Notes under the pieces: model-generated
Told to the model about the DNA's origin: nothing
The model's database searches: none
The model's input: only the letters and a program-made list of their open reading frames with translations
Program-made: the position numbers and the translations under genes
Assembly (NCBI GenBank): GCA_934201705.1
Contig: CAKPXF010000006.1
Coordinates: 35,520 to 99,519 of the forward strand
Source: an uncultured Bacilli bacterium
GTDB lineage: Bacteria; Bacillota_I; Bacilli_A; RFN20; CAG-631
Direction: 5' to 3'
Length of the DNA: 64,000 nucleotides
Shown here: positions 9,665 to 18,397 of the stretch, in pieces
Position numbering within the stretch: position 1 is the stretch's first letter
Layout of the letters: each line of letters starts with the position of its first letter

Positions 9665-10159
9665 TTATTTTAGATATTTTTGAATATATTGTTCAACATC
9701 TATCGGATTAATTGATAAAGAAACGGCAAATTCATCAAATATGTTGTTTTTAATTTTTGTTAGTAATCCTTTATCTGTTACACTTAGTGGCTTTTTAAAA
9801 AATGTTTCATCAACATATAATAGCTTTACTAATTTGCAAAGCTCCATTATTTTTCCACTATGATATATTTCTTCAAATTTTCTTTTCCTTGTTTTTGAAT
9901 CGCTTATCCAAAATGTTTCCATATTTGGAAATGTTCTAATTAAAGCTAAAACGTCAGCCTTTGATAAAGGCTTACGTAAAAAAAGTTCTTCTTTATCAAT
10001 GGGTAAATAAATTTCAAGTGATTTGTTAGCAATTGAAGGGAATTTAGGCGTTAAATAATAGTAATTCATGTCACCATTACCAAAATTTTGCTTGATTATA
10101 TTCTTTACAATGCAAGCGCCAGCACTTTTATGAATCACGTTGTCATTTATGTTAAACAT
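9665..10159 (-). CDS. CarD/CdnL-family RNA polymerase-binding regulator
   Basis: 164 residues matching the CarD family. The N-terminal RNA polymerase-interacting Tudor-like fold is seen in FNINDNVIHKSAGACIVKNI, YYYLTPKF and EIYLPID (residues 2-60). A helical DNA-binding C-terminal region follows. CarD proteins bind the RNA polymerase beta subunit and stabilise open complexes at promoters, notably of rRNA. The motif A-G-A-C near residue 14 replaces the usual HPxxGxG-type pattern, so it is a divergent member. The start has an AGGGAG ribosome site. Its tight linkage to the SGNH lipoprotein gene is unusual. Identification rests on the N-terminal pattern only. Confidence 0.72.
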   Translation of the reverse strand: MFNINDNVIHKSAGACIVKNIIKQNFGNGDMNYYYLTPKFPSIANKSLEIYLPIDKEELFLRKPLSKADVLALIRTFPNMETFWISDSKTRKRKFEEIYHSGKIMELCKLVKLLYVDETFFKKPLSVTDKGLLTKIKNNIFDEFAVSLSINPIDVEQYIQKYLK

Positions 10160-10228
10160 TATATCTTATCTCCCTATTCTTCACCTATATTATAGCACTT
10201 TTTGAGGTTTAAAGAAAGTAAGATTTTT

Positions 10229-11185
10229 TTATTTGCTAGCTAAAAACAATTCAAAATCAATGTATCTATCGCTTTCACCTTTTTTAATTTTACTATCAAG
10301 AGTTGCTAAAGATACTAAAGTATTTTTTATTTCTTCAATGTCATATTTATATAACTGTTGTTTAATTACTTTTACTCTATAAGGATGCACTTCAAGCTTA
10401 TTTGCTATTTCATCATTATTAAGATTTTGTTTGCTTAAAATTGATATTTGTAGCATTAATCTATATTGACTAGCAAGTAAAATAATTAAGTTAATTGGCT
10501 CGATTTTTAATAATTTTAAATCAGTATATATTTTCATTATTTCTGCTTTATTTTTACTCATTAAAGCATTAGTTAAGGAAAACACATCATCCTCAAGCGG
10601 ACGAGCAACCATTTGCTTAACGTAGCTTTCATCTATTGTATTGTTATATAAAACCATCTTATCTACTTCTTGCTCTAATTTACACACATCATCTAAGCAG
10701 CGTTGAATTAATAAGCTTTTAGCATTTTGAGTGATTTTAATATTATTTTTAATAACTAAATCATTTAAATAATCCACTAAATCATTTTCTTTATCAAATA
10801 AATAGCTTTCAACACTACCTATTTTTTTTATTTTTTCAATAAATTTACTTTTAGCATTGTAGTATTTTTTAGAACAAATAATGATTAATGATGAAAAATC
10901 ACAAGGATTATTTAAGTATTCATCTAATTTTTCAAGTTTATTTTCAAAAGGTAATTTTATTTTAGCATCCTTAATAAAGTAAGGATTTTTACAAATTACT
11001 ACTTTCTTATCATCTAAAAATGGATAGGTGTTTAATGAATCAATTATTTCATCAATTGGGTTTGCTTCAAAGTCAAAGACATTGTAATTAAATTCGTTTT
11101 TTTCATTAATTACACTACTTACATATTTATCTATTTTTTCTTTTAAAAAAGAAGATGGCTCACTAATTATTAACTTTATCATCAC
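10229..11185 (-). CDS. holA: DNA polymerase III subunit delta
   Basis: 318 residues with the pattern of the clamp-loader delta subunit. An N-terminal AAA+-like domain lacks a functional Walker A, with the segment NTYPFLDDKKVVICKN near residues 52-67. It has the typical KIKKxGxVExxxF stretch, a middle helical domain and a C-terminal collar domain with LLASQYRLMLQI near residue 242. Delta opens the beta sliding clamp during loading. It follows comEC on the same strand, the order seen in Bacillus (comEA-comEC-holA), though rpsT does not follow. Two adjacent Met codons make the exact start uncertain by one residue. Confidence 0.88.
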   Translation of the reverse strand: MMIKLIISEPSSFLKEKIDKYVSSVINEKNEFNYNVFDFEANPIDEIIDSLNTYPFLDDKKVVICKNPYFIKDAKIKLPFENKLEKLDEYLNNPCDFSSLIIICSKKYYNAKSKFIEKIKKIGSVESYLFDKENDLVDYLNDLVIKNNIKITQNAKSLLIQRCLDDVCKLEQEVDKMVLYNNTIDESYVKQMVARPLEDDVFSLTNALMSKNKAEIMKIYTDLKLLKIEPINLIILLASQYRLMLQISILSKQNLNNDEIANKLEVHPYRVKVIKQQLYKYDIEEIKNTLVSLATLDSKIKKGESDRYIDFELFLASK

Positions 11186-11210
11186 TAATACCCTCTTATT
11201 AAATTATAGC

Positions 11211-13274
11211 TTATTTTGCGCTTTCTATAAAGTAACTTTCAAACAATTTTTTCTTAATTCTAATACTACCATTTAAATCAGTTCGATAAACAATAATATT
11301 ATTATCATTTAATCTTTTTAATGTTTCAATATTTGGATGGTGATACTTATTATTTTTACCAACGCTAATAATTGCGTATGTAGCATTGATTTCTTTTAAA
11401 AATGAAGATGATGATGAAGTTCTTGAGCCATGATGAGCGACCTTTAAAAAATCAACATTTAATTTATTATCAGTTATTATTTTCTTTTCAATAGTAGATG
11501 ATATATCACCTGTAAATAGAAAGCTTTTATCGCAAATATTTCCATATAAAACTATAGATGTATCATTGTTATTATTAGCTTCATTATAATATTTATTTAG
11601 GTTGTATAGATTTATCTTTCCAAGTACTATAGTACTAATTGATTTATCATCTATTATTTCATTTATTTTAATATTTTCACTTAAGGATTTTAAAGCTCCA
11701 CAATGATCATAATCATCATGTGTTATTACTACCTTATCGATTTTTCTAATACCATGATAATTTAAAAAAGGCATAATCTTTTTATTAGCAATATCATAAT
11801 TTATTAAGCCACCTGTATCAATTAGCATTACCTTTCCATTAAATGAATCCATAATAATAGTACAATCACCTTGATAGACATTTAAAAAGATTACCTGTTG
11901 TGAATAATTAAAGATATGCCTATTGTATAAGAGTATAAAAAATAATAGAATTGAACATCCTGAAAGAATAGTTTTCTTATTATTTTTTCTTTCAATAGAT
12001 ATTAATAATAAAATAAATAATCCATAAAAAACAATTAAAGGTATTAATGAAAGAGAGCCTAAAACAATACTTGAATTGATATTGCTTATTTTATCAACTA
12101 GTTGATTAAAGCCTTTATAAATAAATGAAAAACAATCACCATTTATACTTGAAATACAAATGCTAATAATGCATAAAGTAAAAATAGCCATAACTACATA
12201 GGTTAGAATAATATTAGTAAATAAGCTAATCACATTAATTTTATAATTAATTATTAATTGAATAGGAATCATAGCTATAAAGCATAATAATGATATTAAT
12301 AAGCTTTTAATAAATGGATTTTTATTTTTTATTATATGTGATGAAATAATTACAATATAGGTCATTAAAAAAGACATAATAAATGAATAGTTAAATATAT
12401 TTAAAGGTTCAATTAATAAAATGATTAAGCCACTTATGGAAACAGCATCAATTGTATTGAGATATTTATTAAAAAACTTGCTTATAAATGTTGATAATAA
12501 TGCCCTTAAGGAACTAATCTGAAATGATAAAATAAATACATAAGCAAATGATATAATACTTCCTATTATATTTTGTAGCATTTTATTCTTTTTAAAAATT
12601 AAGCTTATTAGCTTAAATAAAAATGAAATATGGAAGCCAGAAACTACAAATAAATGTATGGCATTAATTTCCTTTAAATTATTATAAGATTCAATATCAG
12701 CATTTTTATCGTTAAAAAGTAGCATTTTACACATTGAATAGCTTTCATTTTTTAAACTTTTAGTTAATGAATTAATTATTTTTTGATTTAATGGTATTTT
12801 ATCATCTATTATTTTTATTTCCTCATCAACTATAATTTGATAAAAGACTCTTTTATATTTTAAATAATCTTTAAATTCAAAGACATCAAGTTCTAAATCA
12901 TTTTCAATTTCTTTTATACTTCCCTTTACATAAATAATATTACCTTTATAGTAGGTATTAATGTCATTTTTATCTTTATAGATTAAATAGTTTATTTTAT
13001 TATCATTAACAATTAAATATGTATTTGTAGCGCTTTTAATAGTAACATTACTTTCTATATAATTATTTGAAATATTGACTTCATTTTTTCGATAAAACGA
13101 GAAAAACATTGATATTATAATTAATAATAAACAATTGATTATATTAAACTTTTTATATGTTAAAAATAAAATTAAAAGAAGAATGGCGTATAAATAATAA
13201 GCCTTTAGATTTATTGCTAAAATAGAAATAATTGCCACAATAAAGGCATATATAAAGAACCCTTTTATAGACAT
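11211..13274 (-). CDS. comEC: ComEC/Rec2 DNA-uptake channel protein
   Basis: 687 residues with the three-part ComEC layout. There is an N-terminal membrane and OB-like region (residues 1-165), a central competence domain of many hydrophobic helices including the VSGFHISF motif near residue 210, and a C-terminal metallo-beta-lactamase domain with THDDYDHCG near residue 535 and HHGSRTSSS near residue 620. ComEC forms the inner-membrane channel for single-stranded DNA in natural transformation. It overlaps comEA by 10 bases. No late competence pilus genes are in the window, so function in transformation cannot be shown here. Confidence 0.9.
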   Translation of the reverse strand: MSIKGFFIYAFIVAIISILAINLKAYYLYAILLLILFLTYKKFNIINCLLLIIISMFFSFYRKNEVNISNNYIESNVTIKSATNTYLIVNDNKINYLIYKDKNDINTYYKGNIIYVKGSIKEIENDLELDVFEFKDYLKYKRVFYQIIVDEEIKIIDDKIPLNQKIINSLTKSLKNESYSMCKMLLFNDKNADIESYNNLKEINAIHLFVVSGFHISFLFKLISLIFKKNKMLQNIIGSIISFAYVFILSFQISSLRALLSTFISKFFNKYLNTIDAVSISGLIILLIEPLNIFNYSFIMSFLMTYIVIISSHIIKNKNPFIKSLLISLLCFIAMIPIQLIINYKINVISLFTNIILTYVVMAIFTLCIISICISSINGDCFSFIYKGFNQLVDKISNINSSIVLGSLSLIPLIVFYGLFILLLISIERKNNKKTILSGCSILLFFILLYNRHIFNYSQQVIFLNVYQGDCTIIMDSFNGKVMLIDTGGLINYDIANKKIMPFLNYHGIRKIDKVVITHDDYDHCGALKSLSENIKINEIIDDKSISTIVLGKINLYNLNKYYNEANNNNDTSIVLYGNICDKSFLFTGDISSTIEKKIITDNKLNVDFLKVAHHGSRTSSSSSFLKEINATYAIISVGKNNKYHHPNIETLKRLNDNNIIVYRTDLNGSIRIKKKLFESYFIESAK

Positions 13275-13789
13275 ATCATATCTTTTATTTTAAAGAATAT
13301 TGATTTACCAATTCCTTCAACATTCATTATTTCCTCTAAATATAAAAATGGTGATATTTCTCGATATTCAATAATTCTTTCAGCTAAAATGTTGCCAATA
13401 CCAGAAAGAGTTGTTAATTCATCAAAATCAGCGTCATTTAAGGATACTTTTATATCTTCACTGATTTTGGGAATATAAATGTTTATATTTTCATTTATCA
13501 TTAAATAATAATCAAAGCAATTAACATCAGCAGATGTTGTTACACCTCCTGCTTTAACAATAGCATCATTTAAAAAATATCCTTTTTCGATTTCATATTT
13601 CCCTGGATTTAATACTTCTCCACTTAAGGTAACAATTACTGTTTCTTCATCTTCAAAGCTAGATTCTTCATTACTAGTACTAGAAGTTGGGAAAAGTAAA
13701 TTATCTAAATAGGCATCTCCTTTTTCGATTATAGATAAACCAATAATTATTGTAAAGACTAAAAAAATCACTCCTATTATAGTTTTCAT
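13265..13789 (-). CDS. comEA: ComEA-like DNA-binding competence protein
   Basis: 174 residues: an N-terminal membrane anchor (residues 1-25), an SLBB-type beta domain with VTLSGEVLNPGKYEI near residue 53, and a C-terminal double helix-hairpin-helix pair (LTTLSGIGNILAERIIEYRE and MNVEGIGKSIFFKI). ComEA captures double-stranded DNA outside the membrane and hands it to the ComEC channel. It is directly upstream of comEC and overlaps it. The length and domain order are normal for Firmicutes. Confidence 0.88.
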   Translation of the reverse strand: MKTIIGVIFLVFTIIIGLSIIEKGDAYLDNLLFPTSSTSNEESSFEDEETVIVTLSGEVLNPGKYEIEKGYFLNDAIVKAGGVTTSADVNCFDYYLMINENINIYIPKISEDIKVSLNDADFDELTTLSGIGNILAERIIEYREISPFLYLEEIMNVEGIGKSIFFKIKDMICL

Positions 13790-13843
13790 TTTAATTCTCC
13801 TCTAACTATATAGTAGTGATTTTGTTTTAATTTTACTTAAAAA

Positions 13844-14320
13844 TTATTTAATTTGTTTAATTACAACCTTGTATGAAGAACCATCTCCACAAATAATTTC
13901 AACTTCATTTCCAACTTCTTTTCCAAGTAAAGCTGCTCCAAGTGATGATTCTGTAGTGATTTTTCCTTTTTCAGGATCAGAGCCAATTGATCCTACTAGC
14001 TGATATGTATATTCAGCATCATCATCTTCATCATAAACAGTAACAGTGCTTGTTGCAGTTACTTTATTTTTAGATGCTTTTTCAGAAGCAACCTCAACAT
14101 TATTTAAAGTGAACTCTAAATCCTTAATACGTGCTTCAATTTCAGCTTGCTTACTTCTTGCAGCATCATAATCTGCGTTTTCTGATAAGTCACCTTGAGA
14201 ACGAGCTGTTGCTAATTCTTCAAGAACCTGTGGTCTTAAAACATCGATTAATTCTCTATATTGTGCTTTTAACTCATCATAATATTCTTTTGTTACAACT
14301 TCTTTTTTAATATTTGCCAT
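13844..14320 (-). CDS. greA: Transcription elongation factor GreA
   Basis: 158 residues, the usual GreA length. The N-terminal antiparallel coiled coil includes the basic/acidic tip region (ARSQGDLSENADYDAARSKQ, residues 39-58) that inserts into the RNA polymerase secondary channel. The C-terminal FKBP-like domain ends in SSLGAALLGKEVGNEVEI. GreA stimulates transcript cleavage by backtracked polymerase. A strong AAGGAG ribosome site precedes the ATG. It appears to be a stand-alone gene between comEA and the ABC-F gene. Confidence 0.95.
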   Translation of the reverse strand: MANIKKEVVTKEYYDELKAQYRELIDVLRPQVLEELATARSQGDLSENADYDAARSKQAEIEARIKDLEFTLNNVEVASEKASKNKVTATSTVTVYDEDDDAEYTYQLVGSIGSDPEKGKITTESSLGAALLGKEVGNEVEIICGDGSSYKVVIKQIK

Positions 14321-14391
14321 TATATGTTTCTCCTTTTTTTTGAAAGTTCCTATAGTATTATACTATTTTTTTACTAAAAAATATATAATTA

Positions 14392-16263
14392 TTAAGATAA
14401 TGAATCAATTTTTAGCATTAGCTGTTCAATTTCTTCTTCTTTTTCTTTAATTTTATGAGCAAGAGTTCTATATTCTACCCAGTCATAATTATTTTCATTA
14501 TCATTCATTTGGTTATTTAATTCTTCAAGCTCATTCATTAAAGCATCGATTTGTTTTTCAATTTTAGCTTTTTCTTTGTTATTATTAATAGGCTTACTAA
14601 CTTTTTCTTTTACTTTAACTTCTTCTTTTTCTTTTTTAACAAGTGGTGTAAAGGAAGATGAAGAAATGTCATGTAGCTTTATAAAGTCAGCATAATTTCC
14701 TTCTTCGATAATATATTTATGGTTTTGTAAATAAATAATTCTATTAGCAATTCTATTAACAAAATAACGATCGTGTGAAACCATAACTATTGTGCCAGGA
14801 TAATCCTCAAGAATATCAGCAACTACTCTTTTTGTTTGAAAGTCTAAATGGTTAGTTGGTTCATCAAGATATAAAATATCATAATTTCTTAAAGAAATTA
14901 AAGCAAAGATTAATCTTATTTTTTCACCACCAGATAATAATTTAACTTCTTTAAAAACATCATCCTCAGTAAATAAAAATCTTCCAAGTAATGATCTAAC
15001 TTCAGTATTACTCATTAAAGGAAATTCGTTTTGAATTGTATCAAATAATGATATATCTAAATTTAATATTTGTTGAGTTTGGTCAAAATAGAAATATTTT
15101 AAGTTTTCTCTAACATCACTATTAAATCCTGAAATTAGATTTTCATTACTCATAATGCATTTAAGCATTGTAGTTTTTCCACTTCCATTTTGTCCCATAA
15201 TACAAATCTTATCAGTGTTTCTAATGGTTAAATTTAAGGGCTCCATTAAAGGCTTATTATCATAACCAAATGTTAAATTTTCGCAAATATGCATTTTTAC
15301 CTTATAGGCTTCTAAATTACTTTCAAATTTAGCATGTATTGTCTTTTTATTATTATTTGGCTTTTCAATTTTATCCATTTTTGCTAATTTCTTTTCAAGC
15401 GATTGAGCAAAGGCAGTTTTTGTTGGCTTTGGCTTGAATTTTCTAATTAGCATTTCATATCTTTTTATTTCCTTTTCTTGAACATTAAAGGCTTTTAGTT
15501 GTTGTTCATAATGAAGCTGCTTTTGTTCAACATAAAATGAATAATTTCCAGAATACATTGTGGCTTTATGGTTTTCAAGCTCAATTATCTTATTTACGAT
15601 ATTATCAATAAATGTCTGATCGTGTGATACTAATAAAACTGTTCCACTATATGATTTTAAATATTTTTCTAGCCATTCTATCATTACTAAATCAAGATGG
15701 TTAGTTGGTTCATCTAAAAGTAGTAGGCTAGGCTTATTTAATAAAAGCTTAACAAAGCAAGCTCTAGTTCTTTCGCCCCCTGAAAAAGTAGATAATTTAC
15801 GATTATAATATGATTCATCAAAGCCAAACTTATAAAGCATTTGCTGAATTTGATATTTATATTCATATCCCCCTAAGTTTTCATATAAATCATGAAGCTT
15901 TGAATATTCATCAACTAATTCCTTGCTTGAATCATTATTCATTTTATTAACTAAAGCTTCCATATCCTTTTCAATTTTTTTAAGCTTTGTAAATGATAGC
16001 TCCATTTCTTCAAGTAAGGTATTTTCTATATTTACAATTACTTGTTGTGATAAATAACCAATACCACCGTTAACATCATAATAAACAGTTCCACTATCTG
16101 CTTCTAATTCTTTTGTAATTATTTTTAAAAGAGTAGTTTTACCTTCACCATTATCCCCAACAATAGCGACCTTATCATTCTTATTTATAGAAAAAGAAAT
16201 GTTATCAAGAATTGTTTCTCCTTGAAAGCTTTTACATATTCCATTAACACTTAAAACAGCCAT
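14392..16263 (-). CDS. ABC-F family ATPase (ribosome-associated)
   Basis: 623 residues with two ABC ATPase domains and no membrane segments. The first has Walker A GDNGEGKTT near residue 36, signature FSGGERTR and DEPTNHLD. The second has GQNGSGKTT near residue 355, signature LSGGEKIR and DEPTNHLD. A charged linker of the P-site tRNA interaction motif type lies between them (EKEIKRYEMLIRKFKPKPTK region), and a C-terminal coiled coil (residues 560-620) is rich in Glu and Lys. ABC-F proteins act on the ribosomal E site; some are housekeeping translation factors and others give antibiotic protection. The sequence alone does not say which. A good AGAGGGG ribosome site is present. Confidence 0.9.
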   Translation of the reverse strand: MAVLSVNGICKSFQGETILDNISFSINKNDKVAIVGDNGEGKTTLLKIITKELEADSGTVYYDVNGGIGYLSQQVIVNIENTLLEEMELSFTKLKKIEKDMEALVNKMNNDSSKELVDEYSKLHDLYENLGGYEYKYQIQQMLYKFGFDESYYNRKLSTFSGGERTRACFVKLLLNKPSLLLLDEPTNHLDLVMIEWLEKYLKSYSGTVLLVSHDQTFIDNIVNKIIELENHKATMYSGNYSFYVEQKQLHYEQQLKAFNVQEKEIKRYEMLIRKFKPKPTKTAFAQSLEKKLAKMDKIEKPNNNKKTIHAKFESNLEAYKVKMHICENLTFGYDNKPLMEPLNLTIRNTDKICIMGQNGSGKTTMLKCIMSNENLISGFNSDVRENLKYFYFDQTQQILNLDISLFDTIQNEFPLMSNTEVRSLLGRFLFTEDDVFKEVKLLSGGEKIRLIFALISLRNYDILYLDEPTNHLDFQTKRVVADILEDYPGTIVMVSHDRYFVNRIANRIIYLQNHKYIIEEGNYADFIKLHDISSSSFTPLVKKEKEEVKVKEKVSKPINNNKEKAKIEKQIDALMNELEELNNQMNDNENNYDWVEYRTLAHKIKEKEEEIEQLMLKIDSLS

Positions 16264-16280
16264 AAAACCCCTCTTTTCTT

Positions 16281-16312
16281 AAAAAAAAGCAATTACATTA
16301 TAATTGCTTTTT
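16281..16312 (-). terminator. Terminator after the sugar-ABC ATPase gene
   Basis: Stem GCAATTA/TAATTGC (16289-16295 with 16301-16307), 5-base loop, flanked by A-run and T-run, so it can work on both strands. On the minus strand eight U follow, just after the ATPase gene stop. Confidence 0.85.
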
Positions 16313-16325
16313 AATAATTTGTCTA

Positions 16326-17489
16326 TTATTCGTTTTCGCTTGTAGCTTTTTCACTTTCGTTTGCAAGCTTTTCTTTTTTATAAACTAAACGATTTGTTGT
16401 TGTAGGATCGAAGAAGTGACCACGTGACATATCAAATGTAAAGTTAATCTTATCATGAACTTGAATATCATGATTAGCTGTTGTTTTAACAATAATTCTT
16501 TGTCCATTCATATAACCATAAACGATTAATTCATGACCTAATAATTCAACAACGTCACATTCAACTTCTGTAGTTGCGTTTGGATATTTTTCAGCGATTG
16601 GTCCATCAACATAAATGTCTTCAGGTCTAATACCAAATACTACTTCTTCATTTTCATATCCTTGGATATTTAAACGTAATTCTTCAGGAATTTCAATTTC
16701 AATTCTTCTTTGAGTCTTATCAGCTTCGATAACAAACTTACCATCAATATATTTTCCTCTTAAGAAGTTCATAGCTGGAGAGCCAATGAATCCACCAACG
16801 AAGATGTTAGCTGGATAGTTGTATACTTCTTTTGGAGTACCGATTTGTTGGATATGTCCATCCTTCATAATAACGATTCTAGATGCCATTGTCATAGCTT
16901 CTGTTTGGTCGTGTGTAACGTAAATAGTTGTAGCTCCAACCTTTTCATGGATTTTAGCAATTTCAGATCTCATTTGAACTCTTAATTTAGCATCAAGGTT
17001 ACTTAAAGGCTCATCCATTAAGAATACTTTAGGACTACGAACGATAGCACGTCCTAATGCAACTCTTTGTCTTTGACCACCTGATAATGCTTTAGGTCTT
17101 CTATTTAAATATGGCTCTAAGCCTAAAATAGCTGCTGCTTCGTTAACTCTCTTTTCGATTTCTTCCTTTGGTACTTTTCTTAGCTTTAATCCAAATGCCA
17201 TATTATCAAATACTGTCATGTGTGGGTATAAAGCATAGCTTTGGAATACCATGGCGATATCTCTATCTTTTGGTGCAATATCGTTAACTAAACGGTCGTT
17301 AATATAAAGTTCACCAGAAGTGATTTCTTCAAGACCTGCAACCATTCTTAGAGTTGTTGATTTACCACAACCAGAAGGCCCTACGAAAACGATAAATTCC
17401 TTATCTTGTACATCAAGGTTAAAGTCAAAAACTGCTTGAACCTTATTATCATAAATTTTATTAATGTTTACAAATTTTAATGTTGCCAT
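16326..17489 (-). CDS. Sugar ABC transporter ATP-binding protein (MsmK/UgpC type)
   Basis: 387 residues of the MalK/MsmK/UgpC group: Walker A GPSGCGKST near residue 37, Q-loop MVFQSYALYPHM, signature LSGGQRQR near 136, Walker B VFLMDEPLSNLDAK, H-loop VTHDQTEAMTM, then the C-terminal OB/TOBE regulatory domain (FGIRPEDIYVDG near residue 287). Such ATPases power several sugar importers from one gene. No permease or binding protein is in the window, so it is an orphan, likely a shared multi-importer ATPase. A SigA -10 (17522-17517) and a palindromic operator centred about 41 bases before the predicted start site lie upstream, next to a PucR-type regulator gene. Confidence 0.9.
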   Translation of the reverse strand: MATLKFVNINKIYDNKVQAVFDFNLDVQDKEFIVFVGPSGCGKSTTLRMVAGLEEITSGELYINDRLVNDIAPKDRDIAMVFQSYALYPHMTVFDNMAFGLKLRKVPKEEIEKRVNEAAAILGLEPYLNRRPKALSGGQRQRVALGRAIVRSPKVFLMDEPLSNLDAKLRVQMRSEIAKIHEKVGATTIYVTHDQTEAMTMASRIVIMKDGHIQQIGTPKEVYNYPANIFVGGFIGSPAMNFLRGKYIDGKFVIEADKTQRRIEIEIPEELRLNIQGYENEEVVFGIRPEDIYVDGPIAEKYPNATTEVECDVVELLGHELIVYGYMNGQRIIVKTTANHDIQVHDKINFTFDMSRGHFFDPTTTNRLVYKKEKLANESEKATSENE

Positions 17490-17516
17490 ATAAATCTCCT
17501 TTATTAATGTATTCTT

Positions 17517-17559
17517 ATTATAACACTTTTCTTTATTTTATGTTGTGCACGTTGCACAA
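17517..17559 (-). promoter_or_regulatory. Promoter and palindromic operator of the MsmK-type gene
   Basis: A perfect palindrome TTGTGCA-CGT-TGCACAA occupies 17543-17559, between the regulator stop codon and the ATPase gene. The -10 TATAAT is at 17522-17517, with no good -35. With a transcription start near 17510 the operator centre falls near -41, the position of a class II activator site. A 15/17 match to it lies at the regulator's own start. Confidence 0.55.
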
Positions 17560-17565
17560 ATTTAA

Positions 17566-18108
17566 TTAAAAAAGTGCAAAAACTAAATTTAGAAAAATTA
17601 AAGTATTTAAATCCCTTAATGATAAATTTAATCTACTTTGAAGCTTATTTATACGATAGTTGAAGGAATTTCTATGTAAATAAAGCTCATTTGCTGCTTT
17701 AAATGAATTTCCATTACATTTTATTAAGGCTTTTATTGTGTCAATTTCTTCCTTTTTAAAATAGCTTAAAATTCTTTTACAATCCTTAATAGTTTGAATA
17801 TTGTTAATATTTTTTATAAAAATATTAAAAGCTGTGTATGTTCCTAAATAATTGCTGTTTAAGTATTTTAAAAACATATCATCAAAAAAAGGTACAATTA
17901 ATATTTCATATTTTATACCCATTTCTAGTAGCTCTGTTCCAACATATTTTTCAATTTGTAGATTAAATGAATCGACATCTTCACATACAAAATAAGCAAT
18001 ATCATCCACCCATTGAATACTATTTTCGTTAAAGGCATTATTTAATGCTTCATTTACAATACTACGGTTATTTTTATCAAATATTTTTATATAAGCTTTG
18101 TTTATCAT
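17566..18108 (-). CDS. PucR-type helix-turn-helix regulator (short form)
   Basis: About 180 residues. The C-terminal 60 residues match the PucR/CdaR-type HTH domain, with CNGNSFKAANELYLHRNSF followed by NYRINKLQSRLNLSLRDLNT. The N-terminal part has no recognised sensor domain. I chose the second Met (18108), because AGGTG just upstream is a proper ribosome site while the first Met at 18126 has none. The gene sits directly upstream of the MsmK-type ATPase. A near-palindrome covers its own ribosome site and start region, and a perfect copy precedes the ATPase gene, so autorepression plus control of sugar uptake is inferred. The real ligand is unknown. Confidence 0.72.
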   Translation of the reverse strand: MINKAYIKIFDKNNRSIVNEALNNAFNENSIQWVDDIAYFVCEDVDSFNLQIEKYVGTELLEMGIKYEILIVPFFDDMFLKYLNSNYLGTYTAFNIFIKNINNIQTIKDCKRILSYFKKEEIDTIKALIKCNGNSFKAANELYLHRNSFNYRINKLQSRLNLSLRDLNTLIFLNLVFALF

Positions 18109-18109
18109 A

Positions 18110-18132
18110 TTGTTCACCTTGCACAAATTATA
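18110..18132 (-). promoter_or_regulatory. Regulator promoter -10 with overlapping operator
   Basis: TATAAT on the minus strand at 18132-18127 is followed immediately by TTGTGCAAGGTGAACAA (18126-18110), which matches the operator at 17543-17559 at 15 of 17 positions and is palindromic at 6 of 7 arm pairs. It covers the predicted start site and Shine-Dalgarno, suiting an autorepressor. Confidence 0.55.
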
Positions 18133-18214
18133 GCATATATATTTAATAAATACAAATTTGAAAATTTGTTGCTATTATCATTAATATTTACAATAAAATA
18201 ATTGAACAATTAAT

Positions 18215-18254
18215 TAAAAAAATGCACATAGAATAACTTCGGCTCTTTGTGCAT
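18215..18254 (-). terminator. Terminator of the first lipoprotein gene
   Basis: Stem ATGCACA-x-AGA / TCT-x-TGTGCAT (18222-18254) followed on the minus strand by a run of seven U. It lies about 140 bases after the lipoprotein stop; nothing else is recognised in 18255-18397. Confidence 0.75.
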
Positions 18255-18397
18255 ATCTAATAATTATTATTTAAAATGTACTTATTGCTAATACTTTATA
18301 TTAGGATTAAAGCATTATTTATAATTAGTTTTTAACAAGATTTTTCAATATCCTAGTTATTATAATATATATGAATAATCTGAAACAGTGTTTGTAC

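Noticed and set aside
11211..13274. Truncation of comEC
   Set aside because: The membrane, competence and metallo-beta-lactamase parts are all present and in order; low complexity only reflects the AT-rich genome.
18219..18256. Third copy of the TTGTGCA operator
   Set aside because: The half-sites are in inverted order as part of a clear terminator stem, not the operator layout.
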